A stretch of 64,000 bases of DNA from an uncultured bacterium (GCA_905215965.1 CAJMSD010000006.1:62001-126000); one strand, 5' to 3'. Counted from the first letter of the stretch, positions 26,674 through 35,475 are shown. The notes: generated by a model from the sequence alone, not told the origin. Numbers and translations are program-made.

Positions 26674-27855
26674 ATGAAGATCAATCTTGCAGTTCTCTTC
26701 GGAGGAAAAAGCGTAGAGCATGAAGTTTCGGTCATTTCGGCTGTTCAGGCTATGGCGAGCATGAATAAGGAAAAATATAATATTATTCCCGTTTACATGA
26801 CAAAAGGAAACGAATTTTATACGGGTGAAAAGCTTTTTGATATCAATTCATATAAAGATATTCCGGCTTTGCTCAAAGAGTGTACCGAGTGTATAATGCT
26901 GCGCAGCGAAGGAAAGGTACAGCTTATACGCCAGAAAGCAAAGAAATTCGGCTCTAACCTGATTTCCGAAATAGATATAGCTTTTCCGATAGTCCACGGT
27001 ACAAACGTTGAGGACGGCGCTTTACAGGGCTTTCTTCAGACGCTCGATATACCGTATGTAGGCTGCGACGTGCTTGCGTCGGCTGTCGGAATGGATAAAT
27101 TTGTAATGAAAATTCTTCTTAAAGACGCGGGATTTCCTGTTTTGGACTGCTGTAAATTTTCTTCCTTTGAGGCTGATAAGCTTGACGAATGTATTTCAAA
27201 GGTTGAAGAAAAATTCAGCTATCCCGTTATCGTAAAGCCCATCAATCTCGGCTCAAGCGTAGGCATATCAAAGGCAGCGGACAAGGAAGCTCTTGAAAAA
27301 GCAATGGACGAAGCTTTTAAGTTTGCCGACAGGATCCTTGTAGAGCCTGCCGTTGTCAAGCTTAAGGAAATAAACTGCTCCGTTGTGGGAGACAGCGAGT
27401 CGGCAGAAGCATCTGTCTGCGAAGAGCCTGTCCAGTGCGATGAAATACTCAGCTATGAGGATAAATATGTAGGCGGAGGAAAATCCGGAGGCAGCAAGGG
27501 AATGGCTACCTTGAAGAGAAAGATACCTGCCGAAATAACTTCCGAACAGGACGAATTCATAAGAAAAACCGCCGTAGACGCGTTCAGATATTTAGGCTGC
27601 AACGGAGTTACGCGTATTGATTTTATGATAGATATGGAAACCGACAAAGTCTACCTTAATGAGATAAATACGATCCCCGGTTCTCTTTCGTTCTATCTCT
27701 GGGAGCCAAAGGGCGTTAAATATTCGGAATTGCTTGAAAAGCTTATAAACCTTGCGCTTAAACGTCACAGACAAAACGAAAAAATAAATTATTCATTCGA
27801 TACCAATATTCTTTCAATGGGAGGAAGCTTCGGAAGCAAGGGCTCAAAAAGATAA
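26674..27855 (+). CDS. ddl: D-alanine--D-alanine ligase
   Basis: ATP-grasp enzyme joining two D-Ala for peptidoglycan. It has 393 residues, slightly long. Typical N-terminus LAVLFGGKSVEHEVSVISA; then FPIVHGTNVEDGALQGFLQ, VGCDVLASAVGMDK, the ATP-grasp YPVIVKPINLGSSVGISKA and the metal-binding YLNEINTIPGSLSFYLWE. The Tyr in the omega loop, EILSYEDKYVGGGKSGG, is consistent with a D-Ala-D-Ala rather than a D-Ala-D-Lac enzyme, but this needs alignment. It follows murF by 46 nt, with AGGAG upstream. Confidence 0.95.
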   Translation: MKINLAVLFGGKSVEHEVSVISAVQAMASMNKEKYNIIPVYMTKGNEFYTGEKLFDINSYKDIPALLKECTECIMLRSEGKVQLIRQKAKKFGSNLISEIDIAFPIVHGTNVEDGALQGFLQTLDIPYVGCDVLASAVGMDKFVMKILLKDAGFPVLDCCKFSSFEADKLDECISKVEEKFSYPVIVKPINLGSSVGISKAADKEALEKAMDEAFKFADRILVEPAVVKLKEINCSVVGDSESAEASVCEEPVQCDEILSYEDKYVGGGKSGGSKGMATLKRKIPAEITSEQDEFIRKTAVDAFRYLGCNGVTRIDFMIDMETDKVYLNEINTIPGSLSFYLWEPKGVKYSELLEKLINLALKRHRQNEKINYSFDTNILSMGGSFGSKGSKR

Positions 27856-27886
27856 GGCGGTATTATAGTACAAGGAGGTCGTGAAC

Positions 27887-28480
27887 ATGACTGAAAAGGA
27901 AAAACTGACAGAGGGAAAACTGTATAACGGCGATGACAGCGAGCTTGTTGCCGAACGTGTAAAAGCAAAAAAATTATGCGCAGAGTATAATGCCGTACCC
28001 TATAACGATTATCCGCGAAGAGAGAGAATACTCGGACTTTTGCTTGGTCTGAAGGGAGAAAACTGCTGTATAGAGCAGAATTTCTTCTGCGATTACGGAT
28101 ACAATATTATTGTCGGAGATAATTTCTATTCAAATCATAATTGCGTTATTCTCGACTGCGCAGAGGTGGTTTTCGGCGATAATGTCTTTATCGGCCCGAA
28201 CTGCGGATTTTATACGGCAAATCACCCAATACACAGCAAAGCACGAAACATGAAGCTTGAATCGGCAAAGCCGATAAAGGTTGGAAATAACGTATGGATA
28301 GGCGGAAGCGTATGTGTGCTTCCCGGCGTGAAAATAGGCGATAATTCGGTCATCGGGGCAGGAAGCGTTGTTGTTGACGATATTCCCGATAACGTTGTTG
28401 CCGTGGGAAATCCCTGCAAGGTAATCCGAAAGATAACCGATGCCGATATGCCCGAGCTTCCTTCCGACAATGAGGAATAA
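27887..28480 (+). CDS. maltose/galactoside-type O-acetyltransferase
   Basis: 197-residue left-handed beta-helix (hexapeptide repeat) acetyltransferase of the maltose/galactoside acetyltransferase group. An N-terminal Mac domain (EKLTEGKLYNGDDSELVAER) is followed by hexapeptide repeats. The active-site region NHPIHSKARN carries the catalytic His. The C-terminal GNNVWIGGSVCVLPGVKIGD and GAGSVVVDDIPDNVVAVGNP coils are diagnostic. The exact sugar acceptor is unknown. AAGGAGGT lies 7 nt before ATG 27887. It follows ddl by 31 nt. Confidence 0.9.
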   Translation: MTEKEKLTEGKLYNGDDSELVAERVKAKKLCAEYNAVPYNDYPRRERILGLLLGLKGENCCIEQNFFCDYGYNIIVGDNFYSNHNCVILDCAEVVFGDNVFIGPNCGFYTANHPIHSKARNMKLESAKPIKVGNNVWIGGSVCVLPGVKIGDNSVIGAGSVVVDDIPDNVVAVGNPCKVIRKITDADMPELPSDNEE

Positions 28481-28482
28481 TA

Positions 28483-29409
28483 ATGAATACGCTTCACTTT
28501 AAATATGCGGTGGAAATCGAAAAAACGCGCTCGATAACGCAGGCGGCGGAGAATCTTTTTATGGCTCAGCCGAATCTGAGCAAGGCTATCAAAGAACTTG
28601 AAAATACTCTCGGTATAACTATTTTTAAGCGTACCTCAAAGGGAGTCATACCTACCGAGCAGGGAGTAAAATTCCTTGGATATGCCAAGCAGGTGCTGAT
28701 ACAGCTTGACAATATGGAAGCGATACACTCTCCCGATAAATCTCAGCGTCAGAAAATGAGAATATCTGCGCCGAGAGCAAGCTATATACTTAAAGCCTTT
28801 TCGGATTTTGTCAAGGAACTGAGCGATTCCGAAAATATCGACGCATATATCCGCGAGACAAATTCGATTCAGACGATAGCCGACGTTCGCGAGCAGAGCT
28901 ACGATTTCGGAATTATACGTTTCAGGACGGAATATGAGCGGTATTTTATGGATTATCTCACCGAAAAAAGTCTTGATACCCAGGTTTTATGGGACTTCGA
29001 AGCGTATGCGGTAATGTCCTGCGAAAATTCGGCAAGCGCAAAGAAAGAGCTTGATTATTCCGATTTTGCGTTTCGTTCGGTCGAAGTAATGTACGGCGAC
29101 GACAGTGTGCCTTATCTTCATGAGAGCCGAAGCGCGGACAAAGCTATTCAAAATTGCAGCCGTATTTATGTCTTTGACAGAGGAAGCGCTTTGGATACGC
29201 TTCATTCGCTGAAAAATTCGTTTATGCTCTCGTCTCCGATGCCGGAATCGGAGCTTGAAAAAACCGGACTGGTACAGCGAAAATGCAGATTCAACGGCAA
29301 CAAATATCGCGATCTTCTTGTTTATTCCTCCGGACATACCCTTTCGGAATCCGAAATTCTGCTTGTAAACAGAATTTATTCCTTCCGCAATGAATCAGCT
29401 TTTATATAA
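28483..29409 (+). CDS. LysR-family transcriptional regulator
   Basis: 308-residue LysR-type regulator. The N-terminal winged helix reads KYAVEIEKTRSITQAAENLF then AQPNLSKAIKELENTLGITI and FKRTSKGVIPTEQG. The remaining 220 residues would be the effector-binding periplasmic-protein-like domain. It starts 2 nt after the acetyltransferase stop, with GAGGA straddling that stop, so it is translationally coupled. It may control this operon; the target and effector cannot be read from the sequence. Confidence 0.92.
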   Translation: MNTLHFKYAVEIEKTRSITQAAENLFMAQPNLSKAIKELENTLGITIFKRTSKGVIPTEQGVKFLGYAKQVLIQLDNMEAIHSPDKSQRQKMRISAPRASYILKAFSDFVKELSDSENIDAYIRETNSIQTIADVREQSYDFGIIRFRTEYERYFMDYLTEKSLDTQVLWDFEAYAVMSCENSASAKKELDYSDFAFRSVEVMYGDDSVPYLHESRSADKAIQNCSRIYVFDRGSALDTLHSLKNSFMLSSPMPESELEKTGLVQRKCRFNGNKYRDLLVYSSGHTLSESEILLVNRIYSFRNESAFI

Positions 29410-29443
29410 AATCAGAATATGAAAATATATAATTATGTATATC

Positions 29444-29480
29444 AAAACCGAGAAATACTGATCATTTCTCGGTTTTATTT
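29444..29480 (+). terminator. terminator after LysR gene
   Basis: Perfect 13-bp stem AAAACCGAGAAAT (29444-29456) with ATTTCTCGGTTTT (29464-29476), then ATTT. It ends the hydrolase-to-LysR operon. Confidence 0.9.
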
Positions 29481-29606
29481 TAAATATCAATACCGATAAA
29501 ACCGCATAACAATGAATTATTCTTAAATTTTCACCAATAAGGCGTATATTGTACAGCGCTTCCTTAAAAATATTTATAGTGGAATATTGATATGCAGTGT
29601 ATGTAT

Positions 29607-29635
29607 TTGCAGATATGACTTTTTTGTGCTATAAT
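29607..29635 (+). promoter_or_regulatory. promoter and structured leader of nfnAB
   Basis: TTGCAG (29607-29612), 17-nt spacer, TATAAT (29630-29635). The about 115-nt leader contains a long imperfect hairpin: TCTCTGA (about 29683) pairs with TCAGAGA (about 29715) around a CCG/CGG inner stem. The rest of the gap 29481-29606 shows nothing further. Confidence 0.7.
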
Positions 29636-29755
29636 GTATGATAAGGCTGTATGTACTACAATGGAGTAGTGCATATTGGCAGTCTCTGAGATACGATCCG
29701 TTCGGAACGCGGTTTTCAGAGAGTACCTAAAATAATTCCGAAAGAGGGTATTGAA

Positions 29756-30598
29756 ATGTTTGAAATACTTGAAAAAAAGTGCCTTAACCCTACCGTTACA
29801 TTAATGAGAATCAATGCTCCGCTCGTTGCAGCCAAAGCCGAGCCGGGTCAGTTTATTATCCTCAGAACAGATGAAAACGGAGAGCGTATTCCGCTTACCG
29901 TTGCCGATTACGATCGTGAAAAAGGTTCTGTTACCATTATTTTTCAGGTTGTGGGCGCAACAACAGAAAAACTTAATCATATGAACGAGGGCGACTGCCT
30001 TCGCGATTTTGCCGGACCTCTCGGACGTGCAACTCACACCGAAGGATTGAAAAAGGTCGCTGTTGTGGGCGGAGGAGTCGGCTGCGCAATTGCATATCCC
30101 GTTACCAAGAAGCTTCACGAGATAGGCTGCGAGGTTCATGCGATAGCAGGCTTCAGAACAAAGGATCTGGTTATCCTTGAGGATGAGTTCAAGGCGGCAA
30201 GCTCTAAATTTATCCTTATGTCCGACGACGGAAGCTGCGGCGAAAAGGGACTTGTTACCGACGCGCTCAGAAAGCTCATAGAAAGCGGAGAAAAATACGA
30301 CGAGGTCATTACTATCGGCCCTGTTATAATGATGAAGTTCGTCTGCGCTCTTACAAAGGAATACGGAATAAAAACCATTGCTTCAATGAATCCGATAATG
30401 ATCGACGGTACAGGTATGTGCGGAGGCTGCCGTCTTACCGTAGGCGGAAAGACAAAGTTTGCCTGTGTTGACGGCCCTGAATTCGACGGCCATGAGATAG
30501 ATTTTGACGAGATCATGTCAAGAAACGCTATGTACAAGGGATTCGAGCGCAAAGCTCACGAAGAAACCTGCAATCTCTTTAAACAGGAGGTAAAGTAA
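29756..30598 (+). CDS. nfnA: NfnA-like FAD/[2Fe-2S] subunit
   Basis: 280-residue ferredoxin-reductase-like flavoprotein. FAD-binding shows ERIPLTVADYD, NAD-binding VAVVGGGVGCAIAYPVTKKL, and the C-terminal iron-sulfur segment GTGMCGGCRLTVGGKTKFAC followed by VDGPEFDGHEIDFDE. This Cys arrangement is that of NfnA (and of the related dihydroorotate dehydrogenase electron-transfer subunit). The homolog of NfnB follows 1 nt later. In Clostridia, NfnAB couples NADH and reduced ferredoxin to NADPH formation by electron bifurcation. Function here is inferred from the pair. Confidence 0.88.
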   Translation: MFEILEKKCLNPTVTLMRINAPLVAAKAEPGQFIILRTDENGERIPLTVADYDREKGSVTIIFQVVGATTEKLNHMNEGDCLRDFAGPLGRATHTEGLKKVAVVGGGVGCAIAYPVTKKLHEIGCEVHAIAGFRTKDLVILEDEFKAASSKFILMSDDGSCGEKGLVTDALRKLIESGEKYDEVITIGPVIMMKFVCALTKEYGIKTIASMNPIMIDGTGMCGGCRLTVGGKTKFACVDGPEFDGHEIDFDEIMSRNAMYKGFERKAHEETCNLFKQEVK

Positions 30599-30599
30599 A

Positions 30600-31988
30600 A
30601 TGCCGAATATGTCGCTTAAGAAAAATGAAATGCCTGTTCAGCAGCCTGACGTAAGAAATAAGAATTTCAAAGAGGTTGCTCTTGGATATACCGAAGAACA
30701 GGCAATAGATGAAGCTAAAAGATGTCTTAACTGCAAGAATAAACCGTGTACAAGCGGATGTCCGGTTCAGATCGACATTCCTGCCTTTATTGCAGAGGTT
30801 GCCGAGGGACGTTTTGAGGAAGCATATAAAATAATCACAAAGTCAAGCTCGCTGCCTGCTGTATGCGGCCGTGTATGTCCTCAGGAAAGCCAGTGCGAGT
30901 GCAAGTGTGTTCGCGGTATCAAGGGAGAACCTGTTGCTATCGGACGCCTTGAGAGATTCGTTGCCGACAGACACAACGCCGTTGTTAAGGAAGATCCCGA
31001 AGTTCCAGCTTCAAACGGTCATAAGGTGGCAGTAATAGGCTCGGGCCCGTCTGGTCTTGCCTGTGCCGGCGATCTTGCAAAAAAAGGATACAAGGTCACG
31101 GTTTATGAGGCTCTTCACGTTGCCGGAGGCGTTCTTTCTTACGGTATCCCTGAATTCCGTCTGCCTAAGACGATCGTTCAGAAAGAAATCGACGGACTCA
31201 AAGCTCTTGGAGTTGACGTTGAAACAAATATTATAATCGGAAAAACTCTTTCAATTGACGAACTTATGCAGAAATACGGCTTTGAGGCTGTATTTATAGG
31301 TTCGGGCGCAGGCTTGCCGAGATTTATGAATATCAAGGGAGAAAATCTCAGCGGAGTTTATTCCGCAAATGAATTTCTTACGAGAATAAATCTTATGAAG
31401 GCTTATAAGCCCGATTCCGCTACACCTATCCAGCCCGGCAAAAAAGCTGTTGTTGTCGGCGGAGGAAACGTTGCGATGGACGCTGCAAGAAGCGCTAAGA
31501 GACTCGGCGCAGATGTAACTATCGTTTACAGACGTACCGAAAAGGAGCTTCCTGCACGTGCCGAAGAAGTAGAGCACGCAATGGAAGAGGGAATCGAGTT
31601 TAAGTTTTTGACAAATCCCGTTGAGATCACCTCTGACGAAAATAAATGGGTAAAGGGTATCGTCTGCCAGCAGATGGAGCTTTCTGCTCCCGATGAATCG
31701 GGCAGAGCACGTCCTGTAGCAGTTGAGGGAAGCGAATTTGAGATAGAAGCTGACTGTGTTATCATGGCTATAGGCACTTCTCCGAATCCGCTCATCAAGT
31801 CGACAACAAATGGACTTGAAACTCAGAAATGGGGCGGAATTATTGCCGACGAGGAAACCGGACTTACTTCGCGAGAGGGAGTATACGCAGGCGGAGATGC
31901 CGTTACAGGCGCAGCTACGGTTATCCTTGCAATGGGCGCAGGCAAAAAGGCTGCCGCCGCTATCGACGAATACATACAGAATAAGTAA
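30600..31988 (+). CDS. nfnB: NfnB-like / glutamate synthase small-chain homolog
   Basis: 462 residues. N-terminal two-[4Fe-4S] Cys set: CLNCKNKPCTSGCPVQIDIP and VCGRVCPQESQCECKC. Then the FAD motif VAVIGSGPSGLACAGDLAKK and the NADPH motif VVVGGGNVAMDAARSAKRLG. This is the homotetrameric-glutamate-synthase-like / NfnB family. No large GltB chain is nearby, and NfnA is immediately upstream, so ferredoxin:NADP+ oxidoreductase (Nfn) is the best call; a stand-alone glutamate synthase small chain is the alternative. AGGAGG lies 8 nt before the ATG. Confidence 0.9.
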   Translation: MPNMSLKKNEMPVQQPDVRNKNFKEVALGYTEEQAIDEAKRCLNCKNKPCTSGCPVQIDIPAFIAEVAEGRFEEAYKIITKSSSLPAVCGRVCPQESQCECKCVRGIKGEPVAIGRLERFVADRHNAVVKEDPEVPASNGHKVAVIGSGPSGLACAGDLAKKGYKVTVYEALHVAGGVLSYGIPEFRLPKTIVQKEIDGLKALGVDVETNIIIGKTLSIDELMQKYGFEAVFIGSGAGLPRFMNIKGENLSGVYSANEFLTRINLMKAYKPDSATPIQPGKKAVVVGGGNVAMDAARSAKRLGADVTIVYRRTEKELPARAEEVEHAMEEGIEFKFLTNPVEITSDENKWVKGIVCQQMELSAPDESGRARPVAVEGSEFEIEADCVIMAIGTSPNPLIKSTTNGLETQKWGGIIADEETGLTSREGVYAGGDAVTGAATVILAMGAGKKAAAAIDEYIQNK

Positions 31989-32054
31989 TTTATTATAAAT
32001 AAAATGCCTGAGTTATATTCAGGCTGAAAGACGAATATAATAAAGAGAAAGCAT

Positions 32055-32110
32055 GAAGCTGTCTTAGCAAATGCGGTTTGCATAAAATTGCGTCTTGACG
32101 GGACAGCTTC
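32055..32110. other. long stem-loop between nfnB and VanY-like gene
   Basis: GAAGCTGTC (32055-32063) and GACAGCTTC (32102-32110) form a perfect 9-bp stem closing a 38-nt region with an inner GCAAA/TTTGC stem. No T-run follows, so it is not a standard terminator. It could be the nfnAB 3' end structure. Confidence 0.55.
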
Positions 32111-32140
32111 TAATTTCGTATAGCTTCTCTGACAAAGATA

Positions 32141-32180
32141 AAGCGGCTTCTTTCCGAAAGGATCGAAGCCGCTTGTCTTT
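32141..32180. terminator. bidirectional terminator, nfnB / VanY-like
   Basis: Perfect 10-bp stem AAGCGGCTTC (32141-32150) with GAAGCCGCTT (32165-32174), followed by GTCTTTT on the plus strand and TATCTTT on the minus strand. It lies between two convergent genes. Confidence 0.7.
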
Positions 32181-32199
32181 TGCGGGTATATTTTTTGGA

Positions 32200-33339
32200 T
32201 TATTCCGAAGCTTCGCTTGAATCTTCGGTGGGAGCTTCTGTTGTTTCTTCCGTGCTTTCTGCGGAAGCTTCTTCGGTGCTGCCTGTATCGCCGCTCGGCG
32301 CTTCCGTAGGCTGCTGAGCCGAATTATCGGCGCTTTCGTTGACATAAACAGTCACGATAAATCCGTCCGAGTTGTTTCCCGAGATATCATATTTAAGCGA
32401 GCTTGGAACAGGGACAAAGGTAGTCTCTGCGCCGTCATCTGACGGAGAGAAGTAAACTTCATATTCGTTTCCGTTGTCGTCTGTAAATTTAAGGTGCTCG
32501 CCCTCGTAGGTGTGAGTTCTGACAAGGTCGATATATTCTTCAAGGCAGAGTCCGTTCTTGTACATATAATACGCGTGAGGAACGCCTACATAGCGGTAGT
32601 GCCAAGGCTCATACTGGATCTGAGTGATACTTGTTTTATCCTCGGGATAGCGGAGAATAAAGCCGTATTTCCAGCAATTCTGATTTATCCAATCGTATTT
32701 GCCTGTTCCGTCGTAATCCCAAGTAGTGCTTGTAGTGAAGTCCATAGCATATCCCGATTCATGCTCGCTGTGGCCGGGAAGAGCAACGCGCTCCGAATGA
32801 TCCGAGCCTGTCTGCTCAAGGTCTTCGTCGTAAAGCTCCTTTTGTCTTTCGGCAGTTCTGAATCCGCCGATAACAACGATATCATCGTAACCTGTAGCGG
32901 CATTGAAATCGCGCATCATTGAAATAAGAGGCTGATAAACAACATTTATTATTTTCATGTCGTTATCGTTTCCGACAACATAAGTAGGAGAATCCTGCTG
33001 GCTGTTCATTTCGTTGATAGTAACAAGCTCCTCATGTCCGCTGAAATATTCATTATTATTGTTTACAAGAATGAGATCGCCCTTGAATTTGCTCTTGGTT
33101 TCGACCGAAAGAGACTCGAAGATGATTTTATTCGGATCTTCGGGTTCGGTAGTTGGTTCTGTAATATCGATATCTACAACGGAACTTTCAACTACGTCGG
33201 ACTGTCCTATCTTGTGGCTTTTTTTAATCATTGAATTTACGGCATACCCTGCGCAGCCGATTATAACGGCTGATATGCACAGCTCTGTGATAACTTTGGC
33301 ATGGCGCATACTTTTTCTTTTGTTTACATCCTTACCCAT
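32200..33339 (-). CDS. VanY-like D,D-carboxypeptidase (M15), membrane-anchored
   Basis: 379 residues. An N-terminal membrane anchor (about 17-36) and a Ser/Thr/Glu linker precede an M15 peptidase domain. The zinc ligands are visible in SEHESGYAMDF (HxxxxxxD type) and EPWHYRYVG, with the supporting GGFRTAERQKELYDEDL segment. Such enzymes trim the terminal D-Ala of peptidoglycan stem peptides outside the cell. The C-terminal about 45 residues are low-complexity Thr/Glu/Ser/Pro. Whether it confers glycopeptide resistance is not indicated: no VanR/S/H/A genes are present. Confidence 0.9.
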   Translation of the reverse strand: MGKDVNKRKSMRHAKVITELCISAVIIGCAGYAVNSMIKKSHKIGQSDVVESSVVDIDITEPTTEPEDPNKIIFESLSVETKSKFKGDLILVNNNNEYFSGHEELVTINEMNSQQDSPTYVVGNDNDMKIINVVYQPLISMMRDFNAATGYDDIVVIGGFRTAERQKELYDEDLEQTGSDHSERVALPGHSEHESGYAMDFTTSTTWDYDGTGKYDWINQNCWKYGFILRYPEDKTSITQIQYEPWHYRYVGVPHAYYMYKNGLCLEEYIDLVRTHTYEGEHLKFTDDNGNEYEVYFSPSDDGAETTFVPVPSSLKYDISGNNSDGFIVTVYVNESADNSAQQPTEAPSGDTGSTEEASAESTEETTEAPTEDSSEASE

Positions 33340-33675
33340 AATAAGCTCCTTTACTGAAATGGAAATTTATTTATCGGCGGTTACACATATTTATTACCTG
33401 ATATATTATAACACATATTGGGAAATAAAAATAGTCTTATCCGGATATATTTGTAATATTGCACAATTACAGCTGTGTGTTGTTGTTGCAATACTGTGCA
33501 TATTGAATATAGAATCTGCCGTGATATGTACATGATAAACAAGAATACTACTGCCTGTTATAAATTAAGAAAATATTTATAACAAAACAATTTTTATCAT
33601 AAATATTTTATAGTATAAATTGCATAAAGTCACTCGCTGTTTTAGCACTAAAATGCACAATCTTTCAGAAATCAC
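33340..33675. other. intergenic, no gene seen
   Basis: Gap between divergent VanY-like and zinc-ribbon genes. AT-rich. A TATAAT on the minus strand near 33410 may be the -10 of the VanY-like gene. I see no other gene or RNA element. Confidence 0.4.
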
Positions 33676-33704
33676 TTGAAAAGTATGCGTAATAATGATA
33701 TAAT
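33676..33704 (+). promoter_or_regulatory. promoter of zinc-ribbon repeat protein
   Basis: TTGAAA (33676-33681), 17-nt spacer, TATAAT (33699-33704). The leader contains a perfect GGCTTTTAC / GTAAAAGCC hairpin (about 33719-33747) followed by GGTTTTC, which could attenuate transcription. Confidence 0.75.
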
Positions 33705-33816
33705 AACATAGATAGAAAGGCTTTTACTTTTACAATGTGTAAAAGCCGGTTTTCTGCCCCCTCAGATAAGCCGCTTGATCTTGGCGGTGCATATTATGTG
33801 CAAAGGAGTGATTTCA

Positions 33817-35475
33817 ATGATATGCCCAAAGTGCGGAACAGAAAATAAGCCAAAGTTTAAATTCTGCGTTAAATGCGGAAGTAATCTCGAAGATCCGAAT
33901 GAAGTTAATATCGAACAGGTCGATATGGGAGGTTATCGTTCGGAGGACGACGGTAAGGACAGCTTTAAAATAGGCAGCGGAACTTTTACTATAAGAGACA
34001 GCGCTCCGGTTTCAAACAGCGGTATGTTTACTGCCGACGAGCTTAATGATACCGACGAAGAATTTGATTTCAGTAATATTGACGAACCTTTTATTCCTAA
34101 GCTTGACGCTGACAGAATCAAGGTTCCTGTAAATAACGCTCAGCCGCAGAACGGAATGGGCATGAATCCTCAGATGCAGGGACAGCCGATGAACGGAATG
34201 GGTATGAATCCACAAATGCAGGGACAGCCAATGAACGGAATGGGCATGAATCCTCAGATGCAGGGACAGCCAATGAACGGAATGGGCATGAATCCTCAGA
34301 TGCAGGGACAGCCGATGAACGGAATGGGTATGAACCCTCAGATGCAGGGACAGCCGATGAACGGAATGGGCATGAATCCTCAGATGCAGGGACAGCCGAT
34401 GAACGGAATGGGCATGAATCCGCAAATGCAGGGACAGCCAATGAACGGAATGGGCATGAACCCTCAGATGTACGGTCAGCCTGCAATGGCTCCTCCGCCG
34501 ATAATCGGCTACGACCAGAGCGGAATGCCAATTTACGGTCAGGCGCAGCCTATGATGTACGGTCAGCCTGTGATAGTCGGCTATGATCAGAACGGAATGC
34601 CTATCTACGGTCAGGCTCAGCCTATGATGTACGGTCAGCCTGTGATAGTCGGTTATGATCAGAACGGAATGCCTATCTACGGTCAGGCTCAGCCTATGAT
34701 GTACGGTCAGCCTATGATGAATGACGGCGGCGATCATAATCCTGTGATGAATGCTCCCGGAATGCCTGTGCAGGGTATGGGAATGCCTATGCAGAACGGT
34801 ATGTACGGAATGCCGGTTCAGCAGCCGGTTCAGCCTAAAGCAGAAACGGATCAGGTAAAAGTTCCGAATAAATTCTGGAACGAGTTTTTCTCCGATGACG
34901 ATGACGGCGAAGGAGCGGATACTCAGGAGGATTTTTTCGGTAAACCCAGTCACGGCGCATCAAAGGGAATGGGGAGCGTCTCGGCTGAGGGAATGGATTT
35001 TGGAAAGTTAAAAAAAACGGAGCATAAAAAAAGGGACTACATGGGATCGACACCCGATGTAGATGCTTCCGAACTGAAACCGAATGAAAACGATAAATTC
35101 AATAAAATGTATATGCGAAAAGCAGATTTCGTTAAGGGAGCAGATCTCGGTGAAAAAAGGCAGACTGCCAAAAGACCGGTCATGAATGTTACCGCAGAAG
35201 TAAATGCAGAATCTCTTGAAGCTTATGAACGTAAAAAGAACGGCATTACCATGAATCAGGCAGGCATTGCCAATGCAGACGACCTTAAAGCTTACGAGCA
35301 TGAGCACAAAGAATCTATAATGGCGCAGGCGGATCATGCGGTTGAAGCTATGCCTAAGAAAAAGGAAGCCATTGTAGATGAGATCGACGCTATAGAGCTT
35401 CCTGAATATATGCAGGCAAGAAAAACTGTACATACGGAAGAAACCCCGGAGATCCCGGATCTGCCTGAGGTTTAA
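33817..35475 (+). CDS. zinc-ribbon protein with long Met/Gln/Gly repeats
   Basis: 552 residues, function unknown. A four-Cys zinc ribbon, CPKCGTENKPKFKFCVKCG, opens the protein. An acidic region follows (residues 30-105). Eight 14-residue repeats NGMGMNPQMQGQPM run from residue 112, then three 24-residue repeats (core GYDQNGMPIYGQAQPMMYGQ). A Met-rich stretch and a charged C-terminal about 200 residues follow, with loosely repeated motifs (ADLG/AEVNAESLEAYERKK, GIANADDLKAYEHEH). No membrane segment or signal peptide. I start at 33817, with AAAGGAG 8 nt upstream. Confidence 0.85.
   Translation: MICPKCGTENKPKFKFCVKCGSNLEDPNEVNIEQVDMGGYRSEDDGKDSFKIGSGTFTIRDSAPVSNSGMFTADELNDTDEEFDFSNIDEPFIPKLDADRIKVPVNNAQPQNGMGMNPQMQGQPMNGMGMNPQMQGQPMNGMGMNPQMQGQPMNGMGMNPQMQGQPMNGMGMNPQMQGQPMNGMGMNPQMQGQPMNGMGMNPQMQGQPMNGMGMNPQMYGQPAMAPPPIIGYDQSGMPIYGQAQPMMYGQPVIVGYDQNGMPIYGQAQPMMYGQPVIVGYDQNGMPIYGQAQPMMYGQPMMNDGGDHNPVMNAPGMPVQGMGMPMQNGMYGMPVQQPVQPKAETDQVKVPNKFWNEFFSDDDDGEGADTQEDFFGKPSHGASKGMGSVSAEGMDFGKLKKTEHKKRDYMGSTPDVDASELKPNENDKFNKMYMRKADFVKGADLGEKRQTAKRPVMNVTAEVNAESLEAYERKKNGITMNQAGIANADDLKAYEHEHKESIMAQADHAVEAMPKKKEAIVDEIDAIELPEYMQARKTVHTEETPEIPDLPEV
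34150..34485 (+). repeat. 42-bp tandem repeat, 8 copies
   Basis: In-frame DNA repeat encoding NGMGMNPQMQGQPM. Copies differ only at a few mostly third-position bases (for example CCT/CCA/CCG, CAG/CAA), and the eighth ends in MYGQPAM. The near identity suggests recent expansion or gene conversion. Confidence 0.97.
34501..34716 (+). repeat. 72-bp tandem repeat, 3 copies
   Basis: In-frame repeat encoding a 24-residue unit with core GYDQNGMPIYGQAQPMMYGQ. Copies two and three are almost identical; copy one differs at Ile/Val and Ser/Asn. It immediately follows the 42-bp array. Confidence 0.95.

Noticed and set aside
32200..33339. VanY-like gene as a vancomycin-resistance cluster
   Set aside because: No vanHAX or VanRS genes nearby; a lone M15 carboxypeptidase is common in Clostridia.
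33737..33850. 37-codon ORF (MCKSRFSAPSDK...) in the leader of the zinc-ribbon gene
   Set aside because: No ribosome site; the start lies within a hairpin loop and the frame overlaps the real gene start.
34150..34716. Tandem repeats considered as a CRISPR array
   Set aside because: There are no unique spacers; the repeats are contiguous, in frame and coding.
34012..34953. 313-codon and other long minus-strand frames opposite the Met/Gln repeats
   Set aside because: They are open only because of the repeat composition (His/Ser/Leu-rich repeats). The plus frame has a zinc ribbon, ribosome site and promoter.
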